Assembly: GCF_003286595.3 (NCBI RefSeq)
Contig: NZ_CP132985.1
Coordinates: forward strand, 1,736,001-1,800,000
Length of the DNA: 64,000 nucleotides
Source of the DNA: Aerococcus mictus
GTDB taxonomy: Bacteria; Bacillota; Bacilli; Lactobacillales; Aerococcaceae
Reading direction: 5' to 3'
Shown here: positions 1 to 7,810 of the stretch, in pieces
Position numbering within the stretch: the first letter of the stretch is position 1
How the letters are laid out: the number at the start of each line of letters is the position of its first letter
Made by a program: the position numbers and the translations under genes
The notes under the pieces: generated by a model
What the model was told of the DNA's origin: nothing
Databases searched by the model: none
Seen by the model: the letters and a program-made list of their open reading frames with translations, nothing else

Positions 1-66
1 TAAATCATCGAGGATGGTATGACTGCCAAATTTTTTGGACACATGGTCCAAGGTCAAAATTGCCAT
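1..66 (-). CDS. ABC transporter ATP-binding protein, N-terminus only
   Basis: Only the first 22 codons are inside the window; the gene continues past base 1. The ATG at 66 follows a strong GGAGGA ribosome site. The translated start (MAILTLDHVSKKFG, then SHTILDDL) is the usual first strand and A-loop region of an ABC ATPase, ahead of the Walker A motif, which is not seen. Its ATG overlaps the stop of the preceding small membrane gene (TGATG), so it is probably translated in the same operon as the MerR regulator. The substrate cannot be judged. Confidence 0.75.
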   Translation of the reverse strand, partial: MAILTLDHVSKKFGSHTILDDL

Positions 67-271
67 CAGTCCTCCTCCTTACCGAAGATGAGATAGAGGA
101 TGGGGCCAACAAATTGCATCAAGACGATCACCACGACCAACCAGAACGTCCGCCCTCCTCTTTTATAAGTCTTGTGGGTGTGAGGATATGGTGGAGGGTG
201 TAAACTAACAAGGCAACTTGTAGGATGATAACGGGAATTAAAAAGGGTAAATATTCACTCAAGTTATTCAT
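66..271 (-). pseudogene. Small PLD-nuclease N-terminal-like membrane protein, frameshifted
   Basis: The ATG at 271 starts MNNLSEYLPFLIPVIILQ, a first membrane helix. The frame then runs into a stop near 128. In another frame the sequence continues smoothly as HPHTHKTYKRGGRTFW and a second helix ending FVGPILYLIFGKEED, with its stop at 66-68 overlapping the ATG of the ABC gene. Joined, this is the familiar roughly 68-residue two-helix protein (PLDc_N type) found beside ABC transporters in lactic acid bacteria. The break lies around bases 160-175. It may be real decay or a sequencing error. The start overlaps the end of the MerR gene, which suggests coupled translation. Confidence 0.65.
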
Positions 272-1001
272 GATGGTCTCCTTCTTTCTGAGCGAGAGTT
301 TCGACGCAGTAGCCATGGTAGTGGCAATGCGGACAGCTTAGTTTCCGAGTATAAGGGGTATGTTTAGCAAGAATTGCTGCCTTCAAGTCCGGTTGAAAGT
401 CATAATGGCACTCCGGACAAATATAGGCCACTTGCTTGAAGTAATACCGGCTAATACCGAGTCCATAAGGGATAGCCAGGATGAAATAGAGGGTCAACCA
501 GGCAAAACTCCCTTGGGTCACGAGTAAAAAAATCGCTAAGCCTGCTAAGAGGCTAATCGGCAAGGCCGTTAATAGGATAAAAAGATGTAATTGTTGAACA
601 TGTTTACGTTTATTCATCATTTTGGCAATGCTCGATAAGCCGGTGGCAGAAAGGTCAGTAAATGAATTGAGGCTTTTTTGCAGGGCTCTAAGTCGGTCGA
701 GCTGGATTTCTTCTTCCTGGCGCTTAAGCTCCAAGGCTTGGATCTGTTGGTCGATTAATAAATCAATCAAGTCCCGAGCATTGTCCTCATCTAGGACTTG
801 TTTAATATCGTCTAGGGAAAAGCCCAGGTCTTTCAAAAAGCTGATCGTCTTCATTTGATTGAGGTCGCCTTGGGAATATAAACGCCGGCCCCCTTCGGAA
901 ATACTGGTGGGAAGAACCAGACCGCGTTTGTGGTAGTACTGGACCGTTCTCACAGTCACCCCCGCTAATTTAGCCAATTCACCACTTGTATAAGTTGCCA
1001 T
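264..1001 (-). CDS. MerR-family regulator with membrane segments and C-terminal zinc ribbon
   Basis: A 245-residue protein. Residues 1-70 are a MerR winged helix (SGELAKLAGVTVRTVQYYHK, then GGRRLYSQGDL), followed by a helical, coiled-coil-like stretch. Residues about 140-184 form two hydrophobic segments, and the end carries a zinc-ribbon pair, CPEC at about 195 and CPHC at about 223. The ATG at 1001 is chosen because AAGGAAG lies 9 bases upstream; further upstream ATGs lack such a site. It is the first gene of a unit with the small membrane protein and the ABC ATPase, so it probably controls that transporter. The inducer is unknown. Confidence 0.85.
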   Translation of the reverse strand: MATYTSGELAKLAGVTVRTVQYYHKRGLVLPTSISEGGRRLYSQGDLNQMKTISFLKDLGFSLDDIKQVLDEDNARDLIDLLIDQQIQALELKRQEEEIQLDRLRALQKSLNSFTDLSATGLSSIAKMMNKRKHVQQLHLFILLTALPISLLAGLAIFLLVTQGSFAWLTLYFILAIPYGLGISRYYFKQVAYICPECHYDFQPDLKAAILAKHTPYTRKLSCPHCHYHGYCVETLAQKEGDHHE

Positions 1002-1212
1002 CGATTCACTTCCTTTCTTCTCTTCATTAAGCATTGCTTTTCCTCCTTTCTGCCTGTAGATTAGCTTATGACGCAAGGTCACGAGCAAGTCTTTTCCCAA
1101 TATTTTTTCAAAAAACTCCCTTTTTTAGGCAAAGACTTCAACAGGCAGTCATTTTTCTCGCTTCTCAGCTTTTATCTATTTTTTGAAAACATGCCAATTA
1201 AAATAAGGAATG

Positions 1213-1243
1213 AAAAAAGCTAGGGCAAAACCTAGCTTCTTTT
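1213..1243 (-). terminator. Rho-independent terminator after queT
   Basis: An 8-bp stem, AAGCTAGG/CCTAGCTT, with a run of T on the minus strand. It lies about 290 bases after queT, so the family 1 repeat at 1264-1504 would be inside the queT transcript. Confidence 0.75.
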
Positions 1244-1263
1244 AAAAATACGAACTATCTAAT

Positions 1264-1504
1264 CAAAATGTGTTCCAGTCACAGGACGAACGTCCGCTTC
1301 ACCTAGGGTGTGAGACTTGGCGCCTAGGCTTGGATGATTGGAGCAAGTCAGAATAAGAGCGAAGTAATCGCTTGTTTCTGACTTGTGAAATCATTCCAAG
1401 TCTGCCAAGTCGAACCCAACTAAAAACTGGTAACGCTCAGACAAACTGAGCTTATGACAGTTTTCTCCAATGGTTTCGTCCTTTTTTGTGACTGTCGCAC
1501 TCTC
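1264..1504 (-). repeat. Family 1 structured repeat, one unit interrupted by about 120 bp
   Basis: Read on the minus strand it opens with GAGAGTGCGAC and closes with GGAACACATTTTG. Arms AGTCACA/TGTGACT and GGACGAA/TTCGTCC pair, and an apical hairpin (GCTCAG/CTGAGC-like) is present. The unit closely matches the second unit at 58333-58449 but is split just before TGAAGCGGA by about 120 bp (roughly 1302-1421), itself an extended hairpin with GACTTGGC/GCCAAGTC and CAAGTCAGAA/TTCTGACTTG arms. It starts 30 bases after the queT stop, in sense orientation. Confidence 0.8.
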
Positions 1505-1533
1505 TTCAAATACAAATTCTCTATCAAATGCCC

Positions 1534-2037
1534 TTATGCGATTTTTTCGTGGAAGTGGACTTGACGGTCGATCCAGTACATGAGTGGTGCTGTGATGGCT
1601 AAGACAATCAGCTCGCTGACCACTAAGGTGAAGTAGGTGTACCAGAAAGGTAATTGGAAGGCTAGATTCAGTTCAAATGCCACAATGAAAATCATCAATG
1701 AGAAAATCACTGTCGTCGCGCCTAAGCGGGCCTTAACGGAAGGAAGCTTAGGGTAGATCCAATCACAAATCAAGAAACTAATGACCGTATGGAAGGTCCC
1801 AAAGACCAGGTCATACCAGCCTAAGCCATTGGCAAAGCCATAAAAATTAGCAATGAAAACACCTGCCACCACACCCCATTTATAGCGGCGGTCAAAAGCG
1901 TTCAAATGGTTGAGCCCTTCGGATAGGCGAAATTGAATCGGTCCATAGGCAATTTGCGGGGCGATAAAGTAGATCACCACATAAATTGCAGCCACTAAGG
2001 CATTAATGACTAAGGGCCGGGTTTTATTCTCTTGCAT
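1534..2037 (-). CDS. queT: Queuosine precursor ECF transporter S component QueT
   Basis: A 167-residue membrane protein of the QueT family, the substrate-binding component of an energy-coupling-factor transporter that imports preQ1/preQ0-type queuosine precursors for tRNA modification. Visible signature stretches are GPIQFRLSEGLNHL and FYGFANGLGWYDLVFG, with about five hydrophobic helices. The ECF ATPases and T component are not in the window and are normally shared. A good GGAGGA ribosome site precedes the ATG at 2037 and is part of a preQ1-I riboswitch, which agrees with the assigned substrate. Confidence 0.92.
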   Translation of the reverse strand: MQENKTRPLVINALVAAIYVVIYFIAPQIAYGPIQFRLSEGLNHLNAFDRRYKWGVVAGVFIANFYGFANGLGWYDLVFGTFHTVISFLICDWIYPKLPSVKARLGATTVIFSLMIFIVAFELNLAFQLPFWYTYFTLVVSELIVLAITAPLMYWIDRQVHFHEKIA

Positions 2038-2046
2038 AATATTTTC

Positions 2047-2088
2047 CTCCTAGTTTTTTTACGTTGGATGGTTTCGAACAACGCACAC
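2047..2088 (-). promoter_or_regulatory. PreQ1-I riboswitch in the queT leader
   Basis: On the minus strand the leader has stem CGTTG/CAACG enclosing the loop TTCGAAACCATC, followed by TAAAAAAACTAGGAGG. The A-rich tail with ACTAGG is the hallmark of class I preQ1 aptamers, and here it runs straight into the queT Shine-Dalgarno. Ligand binding would therefore bury the ribosome site, a translational switch. The assignment rests on the motif and the gene downstream, not on a covariance-model search. Confidence 0.85.
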
Positions 2089-2091
2089 CCC

Positions 2092-2097
2092 ATTGTA
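2092..2097 (-). promoter_or_regulatory. Possible -10 box of queT promoter
   Basis: TACAAT on the minus strand lies just upstream of the riboswitch. No good -35 at 17 bases is seen, so this is tentative. Confidence 0.4.
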
Positions 2098-2221
2098 ACA
2101 CAATTACTTCTTCAAAAAGAGGTCTTTATTCCCCCTCAAAAAAATAACTTCTTGATGCTGTAGGAAACCACAAGTACACCTAGTCCAGCCACAGTCAAGC
2201 TATGCCACTCTACTAGGGGAA

Positions 2222-3325
2222 TCAGCTGCCAAATACACCATTGGCTAAAGGTGAAAACAAAGAGCTAAAAACAAAGAGCAAGGAAAATACCCGACCTAAA
2301 AATTCCTGGTCACTATGCTTCTGTATAATGGTAAACACCTTGGCGTTAATTTGAACCAGGTAAAAGCCATTCACCCAGGCACACAGGAACATAAAGAAAA
2401 GACTCTGAAAAAAACCCGCCATTAACAAGACGACTGCTAGATACTTTACATCTTGGATAAAACTTTCTTCTGATTGACCACTCCCACGATAGGTGAGTAT
2501 CACGCCTCCAAGAATACCGCCAAGTGCTTCTGTACTAAGGACCAGGCTATATGTCTTATCAGATCCCTTTAACAAAACATTGATGGCAAAGGGAATAACT
2601 AATTCATAAGCAGTCATGATAAAGTTTAATAAGGAAATAAAGACCATGACCCCTAAAATCTTTTTCATACTGAAGACATACTTTAAGCCAGAGACAAAAT
2701 GGGTATGAAATTGAAGGGACTGATTGGCATCTAGTTTATTGTCCTCATAGTAAGGCACAGAAGCAATGATGAGTGCTGATAATAAAAAAGATAAGGAGTT
2801 TATTAGAATAAAGAAATTAAAATTATTATTAACAGCGAGAATTAGCGAACCGATAATCGGAGCTCCTACCTTAATGATACTTGATAGGGTATTTTGGATA
2901 GAATTAAAGCGCTCAATATCCTCCCCTAAGACCACATGAGGGACAATAGCCTTGGCTGCTGGAGAATTGATGGCCAAAGCGATACTTAATATAGCACTGG
3001 TAAGAATCAAGATTAATTGATCATCAAGATAATCTTTATATAATAGAGAACAGGCTAAGCAGGCTAAAAAACTCATGATGTCTGAAAAGATTAATAATTT
3101 TTTTCGATTCACTTGATCAACAAGCGGTCCGACTAGGATATTGGAAAACAATAAGACTGAAGTACTCATACTATTTATTTTTCCTAGTAGTGCCGTATTT
3201 TGAGTTTGAGAAACGAGGAACCAATTGATGGCAAATAGGTAAAGGGTATCACCAATTAAGGAAATCCCATAATTTGCCAGTAAAGGGTAACCCCTTCTTA
3301 AAAATAACTTTTTATTTCCTCTCAA
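2222..3325 (-). CDS. MFS efflux-type transporter, frameshifted near its C-terminus
   Basis: A major facilitator protein of the macrolide-efflux-like (MFS_3) type, with repeated hydrophobic helices and the loop motif GPLVDQVNRKK between helices 2 and 3. The start is probably the TTG at 3325 (GGGGG lies 8 bases upstream); a TTG at 3331 is too close to that site. The frame ends after NGVFGS at 2222, but the next frame continues as QLIPLVEWHSL and a convincing last helix (VAGLGVLVVSYSIKKLFF) to a TGA at 2136-2138. A one-base shift near 2228 thus seems to remove about 30 residues. Substrate unknown. Confidence 0.75.
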   Translation of the reverse strand: MRGNKKLFLRRGYPLLANYGISLIGDTLYLFAINWFLVSQTQNTALLGKINSMSTSVLLFSNILVGPLVDQVNRKKLLIFSDIMSFLACLACSLLYKDYLDDQLILILTSAILSIALAINSPAAKAIVPHVVLGEDIERFNSIQNTLSSIIKVGAPIIGSLILAVNNNFNFFILINSLSFLLSALIIASVPYYEDNKLDANQSLQFHTHFVSGLKYVFSMKKILGVMVFISLLNFIMTAYELVIPFAINVLLKGSDKTYSLVLSTEALGGILGGVILTYRGSGQSEESFIQDVKYLAVVLLMAGFFQSLFFMFLCAWVNGFYLVQINAKVFTIIQKHSDQEFLGRVFSLLFVFSSLFSPLANGVFGS

Positions 3326-3453
3326 AATCAATTCCCCCTTTCGCTTGTTTCCATAAAATGACCAGAGAATACTTGTCTTGACTGCCGGTCATAGATTTTT
3401 TGTCATCACTAGTCTCTGCATTTTTCATTATTACGTTAAAATTAATTTATTGA

Positions 3454-3481
3454 TTATATAGAGAGAAGGCCTCCTTGTCAA
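3454..3481 (-). promoter_or_regulatory. Consensus sigma-A promoter for the MFS gene
   Basis: TTGACA (3476-3481), a 17-base spacer and TATAAT (3454-3459) on the minus strand match the consensus exactly. The leader would be about 120 bases and contains an ATGACC/GGTCAT hairpin just ahead of the gene. Confidence 0.85.
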
Positions 3482-3502
3482 TTTCAAATAAGAAGGCAGG
3501 AA

Positions 3503-3552
3503 AAGCCCCTAGGGTCAGTTGACTTTTTCAAGTTTGACTCTAGGGACTCCCC
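3503..3552 (-). terminator. Probable terminator after the DUF2179 gene
   Basis: A long imperfect stem (CCTAGAGTCA paired with TGACCCTAGG) is followed by a short T run on the minus strand. A perfect 16-bp palindrome, ACAGAATGCATTCTGT (3561-3576), sits just beside it. Confidence 0.5.
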
Positions 3553-3641
3553 AAAATATAACAGAATGCATTCTGTCTAGTTATTTTATCTATTTAATTC
3601 CAACTTAGTCTTAGCCCGAGGAAAGTTCTTGGCAAGGGACT

Positions 3642-4238
3642 TTAATTTTTCTTTGTCCCACTTTCACTCTCCCCCTGCTTATTGGCTTTTTTCTTCATCG
3701 GCTTTCTAGGATGGGGAAGACTGGGGCGCAAACGCTTGGTCCAAAAACCACCGTGGATGTATTTGGCATCATAGGAGATATAGAAGACTTTGGGATCAAT
3801 GGCTTCAATGGTCCGGCAGACTTGCTGCTCCCGTGATCGTGGAGTTAAGACCGTCATGATTAAGCGGTCACCATCCCGGCCGTAACCAGTCTGCACCGTC
3901 ACCCCATAACCTTGTTGGCGCAAGCTTTGGGCCAAATGATTATCGGTCGACTGGGTAAAAATCTGAATCACTGCATGCCCCAGGGCAATCTTATCTTCTA
4001 AGAGAATGCCCAGGTAGATCCCAATCCCGTAACCTAGGGCATAAACCACCAGGTAGATCGGGGTATCCAGGTATTTCATCACCACAGAAAGCCCGATGGT
4101 ATAGATAGTCACCTCAATCATGGCAATAAAGGGCGCAATGGACCGATAACCCCGCATAGCTAACAAGGTGCGGATAGTATTGAGCATAATGTAAATTAAG
4201 TTAATTCCAAAGATAAAAAGTAAAATATACAGGTTCAT
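3642..4238 (-). CDS. DUF5698/DUF2179 membrane protein (UPF0316)
   Basis: A 198-residue protein with three N-terminal membrane helices (NLYILLFIFGINLIYIML onward) and a cytosolic DUF2179 domain (GYGVTVQTGYGRDGDR, then LTPRSREQQV). The C-terminus is rich in lysine and proline. The family is widespread in Firmicutes and its function is unknown. The ATG at 4238 is preferred because GGAGGAAGG precedes it; an upstream ATG at 4268 has no ribosome site. It stands alone between two terminators. Confidence 0.85.
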   Translation of the reverse strand: MNLYILLFIFGINLIYIMLNTIRTLLAMRGYRSIAPFIAMIEVTIYTIGLSVVMKYLDTPIYLVVYALGYGIGIYLGILLEDKIALGHAVIQIFTQSTDNHLAQSLRQQGYGVTVQTGYGRDGDRLIMTVLTPRSREQQVCRTIEAIDPKVFYISYDAKYIHGGFWTKRLRPSLPHPRKPMKKKANKQGESESGTKKN

Positions 4239-4323
4239 AACCTTCCTCCTCCCTAGTAAAATTAGCACAGATCAGATTGTAATTAAAGAAATAATAAATA
4301 AAAAAGCAATATTAATAAACAAA

Positions 4324-4369
4324 GAAAAACTACAGCCAGTCGGCAAAATGTTGCCGGAGACTGTAGTTC
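4324..4369 (-). terminator. Terminator after acpS
   Basis: ACTACAG/CTGTAGT with an inner CCGGCAA/TTGCCG stem and a T run on the minus strand, 10 bases after the acpS stop. It ends the ddl-murF-cshA-acpS run. Confidence 0.85.
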
Positions 4370-4378
4370 TAGCATCCT

Positions 4379-4735
4379 TTATTCTTCTAAGACCACAAAG
4401 GCTTGGGCATAGTCATCGGTATGGGTAATCGAGAGAAAAATCTTGCCCGAATAGACGGCGGTGTTCAGGCAGGGACGTCCCTTTGGGTCATTTAATATTT
4501 CTAAGTCCTGGAAGGATAGGGCCAGACCAATGCCCGTCCCCAAGGCCTTAGCAAAGGCCTCTTTAGCTGCCCAGCGTCCCGAAAGAAATTCCATCTGCCG
4601 CTTCCAGCTACTATTGGCTTCCATGGCTTCTCGTTCACTTGCTGTTAAGACCCGACTGGCAAAATCGGGGCGCTGCTTTTGCGCTTTTTCAATCCGTTTG
4701 ATGTCAACTAAGTCAGTACCTATCCCTTTAATCAT
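4379..4735 (-). CDS. acpS: Holo-[acyl-carrier-protein] synthase
   Basis: Transfers 4'-phosphopantetheine from CoA to acyl carrier protein, activating it for fatty acid synthesis. The 118-residue length is typical. GIGTDLVDIKRIE near the start supplies the metal-binding Asp, WAAKEAFAKALGTG near residue 60 supplies the Glu, and SITHTDDYA near the end completes the fold. It starts 13 bases after cshA and probably shares its transcript. In many relatives acpS is followed by alanine racemase; here a terminator follows instead. Confidence 0.95.
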   Translation of the reverse strand: MIKGIGTDLVDIKRIEKAQKQRPDFASRVLTASEREAMEANSSWKRQMEFLSGRWAAKEAFAKALGTGIGLALSFQDLEILNDPKGRPCLNTAVYSGKIFLSITHTDDYAQAFVVLEE

Positions 4736-4748
4736 CAGCCACTATCCT

Positions 4749-6275
4749 TTAACGAATGGTAAATGATTGCTTAGTGGATTGGTTTCTAGCTGGCTTGTTG
4801 CCTTTCTTAGCCTGGTTGCGCTTATTCTTGCCGGTATGCTTAGACTTGCCTTGGCCTTTATTGTTTTTAGGTCTTTGCTTGGAGTGGTGATTTCTCCCCT
4901 TATGCTGGCCTCGGTTTTTAGAGTGGGACTTGCCCCGGTTCTTATCAGAACGTTTCCGCCCTAAAGGCCGTTCAGGCGTGATAGACACCTTGACATCATT
5001 TTTATCCTTCATTTGAGAGCGAACCACGGCCAAGGCTAATTGTTCCGCGGTATAGTTTTCGCTGAGGTAGTTGACCACTTCTTCGTATTGGTCATCACGG
5101 TCTTCTTCTAAGAGTTCCTCAACCGCAGCTAGAGATTGCTTGATTTGACCCGTGAAGGCTTCTTCTTCCGTTGGTGGACGGAGAGGAGACATTTTTTTGT
5201 GGGTTAGGTTTTCAATGGTACGCAGGTAACCCATTTCATGGTTTGAGACAAAGGTAATCGACATACCGCCCTTACCTGCCCGTCCGGTCCGGCCAATCCG
5301 GTGGACATAGCTTTCAGGGTCTTGGGGGATATCATAGTTATAGACATGGGTCACATTACTAATATCTAAACCACGGGCAGCCACATCAGTAGCCACTAAG
5401 ATTTCCAAGCGGCCGTCTTTAAAGTCCTTCATAATGCTAGAGCGTTTTTCCTGGGAGAGGTCCCCATGGATCCCTTCAGCCTGATAGCCCCGTTCAATCA
5501 GTCCGCGACTAACTTCATCCACCCGGCGTTTGGTCCGGGCAAAGACAATAGCCAGTTTGGCATGGCTAACATCAATAAAGCGGGTTAAAAGATCAAATTT
5601 TTCCCGGTCATGGCACTTGGTAAAGTATTGATCGATGGTATCTGCGGTCATTTCCTTAGCTTCGATTTTAACGGTTACCGGGTCTTGCATGAAGTGCTCA
5701 CCAATGCGTTGGATTTCCTTGGGCATGGTGGCTGAGAAGAGCAAGGTTTGCCGGTTAGACGGAGTAGCGCGGATAATGGTTTCAATATCTTCGATAAAGC
5801 CCATATTAAGCATTTCATCGGCTTCATCTAGGACCAAGGTTTCGATAAAGTTTAAGTTTAAGACCTTGCGTTTCATTAAATCGATTAACCGACCGGGCGT
5901 TCCCACAACGACTGGAGCGCCTTTTTTAATTTGGTGGATTTGCCGGCGGATATTGGCCCCACCGTAAACATTGACCGTGCGGACGCCCTTTTCCTTACCT
6001 AGCCGGTAAAGTTCTTGGCCATTTTGGATAGCTAATTCCCGGGTTGGTGCGATCACCAGGGCTTGGATATGGTCAGTATGGTGGTCGATTTTTTCTAAGA
6101 GGGGTAGGCCAAAGGCAGCGGTTTTTCCGGTACCAGTTTGGGCCTGACCTAAAACATCCCGTCCTTCTAAGGCGTAGGGAATGGTTTGTGCTTGGATTGG
6201 GGTGGCTTCTTCAAAGCCCATATTCTTGACCGCTTGGAGCAGTCTAGGATCTAAATTAAGTTCTTCAAATTTCAT
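4749..6275 (-). CDS. cshA: DEAD-box RNA helicase, CshA type
   Basis: A 508-residue ATP-dependent RNA helicase, in Firmicutes a partner of the RNA degradosome and of cold adaptation. All motifs are present: Q motif (TPIQAQ), [26 protein letters not shown], the second RecA domain with [11 protein letters not shown], and HRIGRTGR. The last 70 residues are a basic, glycine/asparagine/lysine-rich tail for RNA contact. The ribosome site GGAGG is about 13 bases from the ATG, rather far. A terminator hairpin lies in the leader. Confidence 0.95.
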   Translation of the reverse strand: MKFEELNLDPRLLQAVKNMGFEEATPIQAQTIPYALEGRDVLGQAQTGTGKTAAFGLPLLEKIDHHTDHIQALVIAPTRELAIQNGQELYRLGKEKGVRTVNVYGGANIRRQIHQIKKGAPVVVGTPGRLIDLMKRKVLNLNFIETLVLDEADEMLNMGFIEDIETIIRATPSNRQTLLFSATMPKEIQRIGEHFMQDPVTVKIEAKEMTADTIDQYFTKCHDREKFDLLTRFIDVSHAKLAIVFARTKRRVDEVSRGLIERGYQAEGIHGDLSQEKRSSIMKDFKDGRLEILVATDVAARGLDISNVTHVYNYDIPQDPESYVHRIGRTGRAGKGGMSITFVSNHEMGYLRTIENLTHKKMSPLRPPTEEEAFTGQIKQSLAAVEELLEEDRDDQYEEVVNYLSENYTAEQLALAVVRSQMKDKNDVKVSITPERPLGRKRSDKNRGKSHSKNRGQHKGRNHHSKQRPKNNKGQGKSKHTGKNKRNQAKKGNKPARNQSTKQSFTIR

Positions 6276-6302
6276 TAACGAAGAGATTCCTCCTTATTAT
6301 TA

Positions 6303-6333
6303 AAAAAGAGTCGCCTGCATAAGGCGAGCTCTT
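6303..6333 (-). terminator. Terminator or attenuator between murF and cshA
   Basis: GAGCTCGCC/GGCGACTC with TTTTTT on the minus strand. It ends murF, but also lies downstream of a possible cshA -10 box (TATACT, 6360-6365), so it could attenuate cshA. Confidence 0.75.
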
Positions 6334-6406
6334 ATGTTCTTGGTGTATTCACTTGTTCTAGTATAGCACGGATTGGATAAAATTGCTGGTTAAAGTGTTT
6401 TTAGCC

Positions 6407-7810
6407 TTAAGCTTTTAAGGCAGTAACGACTTCGGCCAGTCCCATACCATGGCTGGCTTTGACCAGAATTTGGTCTTGGGGGTGAACTTGGGCCAGTAAA
6501 TCCTCAATTAAAGCCGCCTTATCTTCAGGATAGTAATGAATCTTATCTTCAGGGAAACCCTTTTCCTGAAGGGCTGTTGCCAAGGCTTGCATTTCTTTAC
6601 CATAGAGGTATACCCCATCAATATGAGGTCTATCAATCTCATCAGCGATGCTGGCATGCATGCTGGCGCTGTACTTACCTAATTCTAACATATCCCCTAA
6701 GACCAATACCTTATGGCTGGTGACAGCGGAACGTTCTAATTGTGAGAAATTACGGATGACTGCCCGCATAGCACTGGGGTTGGCGTTATAGGTATCGTTA
6801 AGAATTTGGATGTCATCCTTACCCAGCAACCACTCACTACGGTTGGCCGTTAGCTTAAACTGACTCAGGGGTGTTTTAATTTGTTCCACCGCTAAGCCTT
6901 GGCTATAGGCTACCGCACAGGCCATCAGGGCATTCTTCACGTTATAGTCCCCACTCACGGGAATCGATAATTCCACATTAGGCGACAAGTTGGTATAAAA
7001 GTGGGTATGCTCGCGTTCGTTAACAATATTTTCGGCATAGACATCCTCAGAGTCATCCAGACCTACCCGGATCTTTTTGATTTCCGGCATGTCGACCACC
7101 GCTTGGTCAATCAAGGGCTCGTCGCCTGGGTAAATGAAGGTACCGTCTTCCTTTAAGCCTTCTAGGATTTCTAGCTTGGCCTTGGCAATGTTTTCCCGCG
7201 AGCCGAGGAATTCAATATGGCTCTCCCCGATCATAGTAATCACCGCAACATCCATGGGACAGAGTTGGGCGAGAAAGCGAATTTCACCAGGTCCTGACAT
7301 CCCCATTTCGACTACCAGGACTTCAGTATCTTCCGGCATGGAGAGGATAGTAAAGGGAACGCCCAGTTGGTTATTATAATTGCCCTGGGTCTTATAGACA
7401 TTAAAGGTAGTTGATAAGGTAGCCGCGGTCATATCCTTGGTAGTGGTCTTGCCAGCGGAACCGGTAACGGCAATCACCTTAGGCCCAATGAGCCCTAGAT
7501 AATATTTGGCCAGGTCAACAAAGGCGGTGAAGGTGTCTTCCACCTGGATAACCGGGATCTCACTAGGGGCATCGGCGGGATCATTGGCCCACAAGGTGGC
7601 TTGGGCCCCATGGTCGATGGCATCTTGGATAAAATCGTGGCCATCCCGGGCAGCTTTCAAGGGGATAAACAACCCCCCTGGCTTGATTTCCTTAGAATTA
7701 AAGGCTACCGACGTAATCAAGTGATGGGCAGCTGTGGAATCATAGTCTACTGCCCCCACGGCTTTGACAATCTCATTGATGGCTAATGCTTTCATCTGAT
7801 CACTGCTCAT
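6407..7810 (-). CDS. murF: UDP-MurNAc-tripeptide D-Ala-D-Ala ligase MurF
   Basis: Adds D-alanyl-D-alanine to UDP-MurNAc-tripeptide, the last cytoplasmic step of the peptidoglycan precursor. Three Mur ligase domains are seen: N-terminal binding domain, central ATPase with VTGSAGKTTTKD near residue 115 and the GNYNNQLGVP motif, and C-terminal domain with NDTYNANPSAM. The ATG at 7810 overlaps the end of ddl by 11 bases and has AGGA 7 bases upstream, so the two are translationally coupled. This order, D-Ala-D-Ala made by ddl and consumed by murF, is classical. Confidence 0.95.
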   Translation of the reverse strand: MSSDQMKALAINEIVKAVGAVDYDSTAAHHLITSVAFNSKEIKPGGLFIPLKAARDGHDFIQDAIDHGAQATLWANDPADAPSEIPVIQVEDTFTAFVDLAKYYLGLIGPKVIAVTGSAGKTTTKDMTAATLSTTFNVYKTQGNYNNQLGVPFTILSMPEDTEVLVVEMGMSGPGEIRFLAQLCPMDVAVITMIGESHIEFLGSRENIAKAKLEILEGLKEDGTFIYPGDEPLIDQAVVDMPEIKKIRVGLDDSEDVYAENIVNEREHTHFYTNLSPNVELSIPVSGDYNVKNALMACAVAYSQGLAVEQIKTPLSQFKLTANRSEWLLGKDDIQILNDTYNANPSAMRAVIRNFSQLERSAVTSHKVLVLGDMLELGKYSASMHASIADEIDRPHIDGVYLYGKEMQALATALQEKGFPEDKIHYYPEDKAALIEDLLAQVHPQDQILVKASHGMGLAEVVTALKA

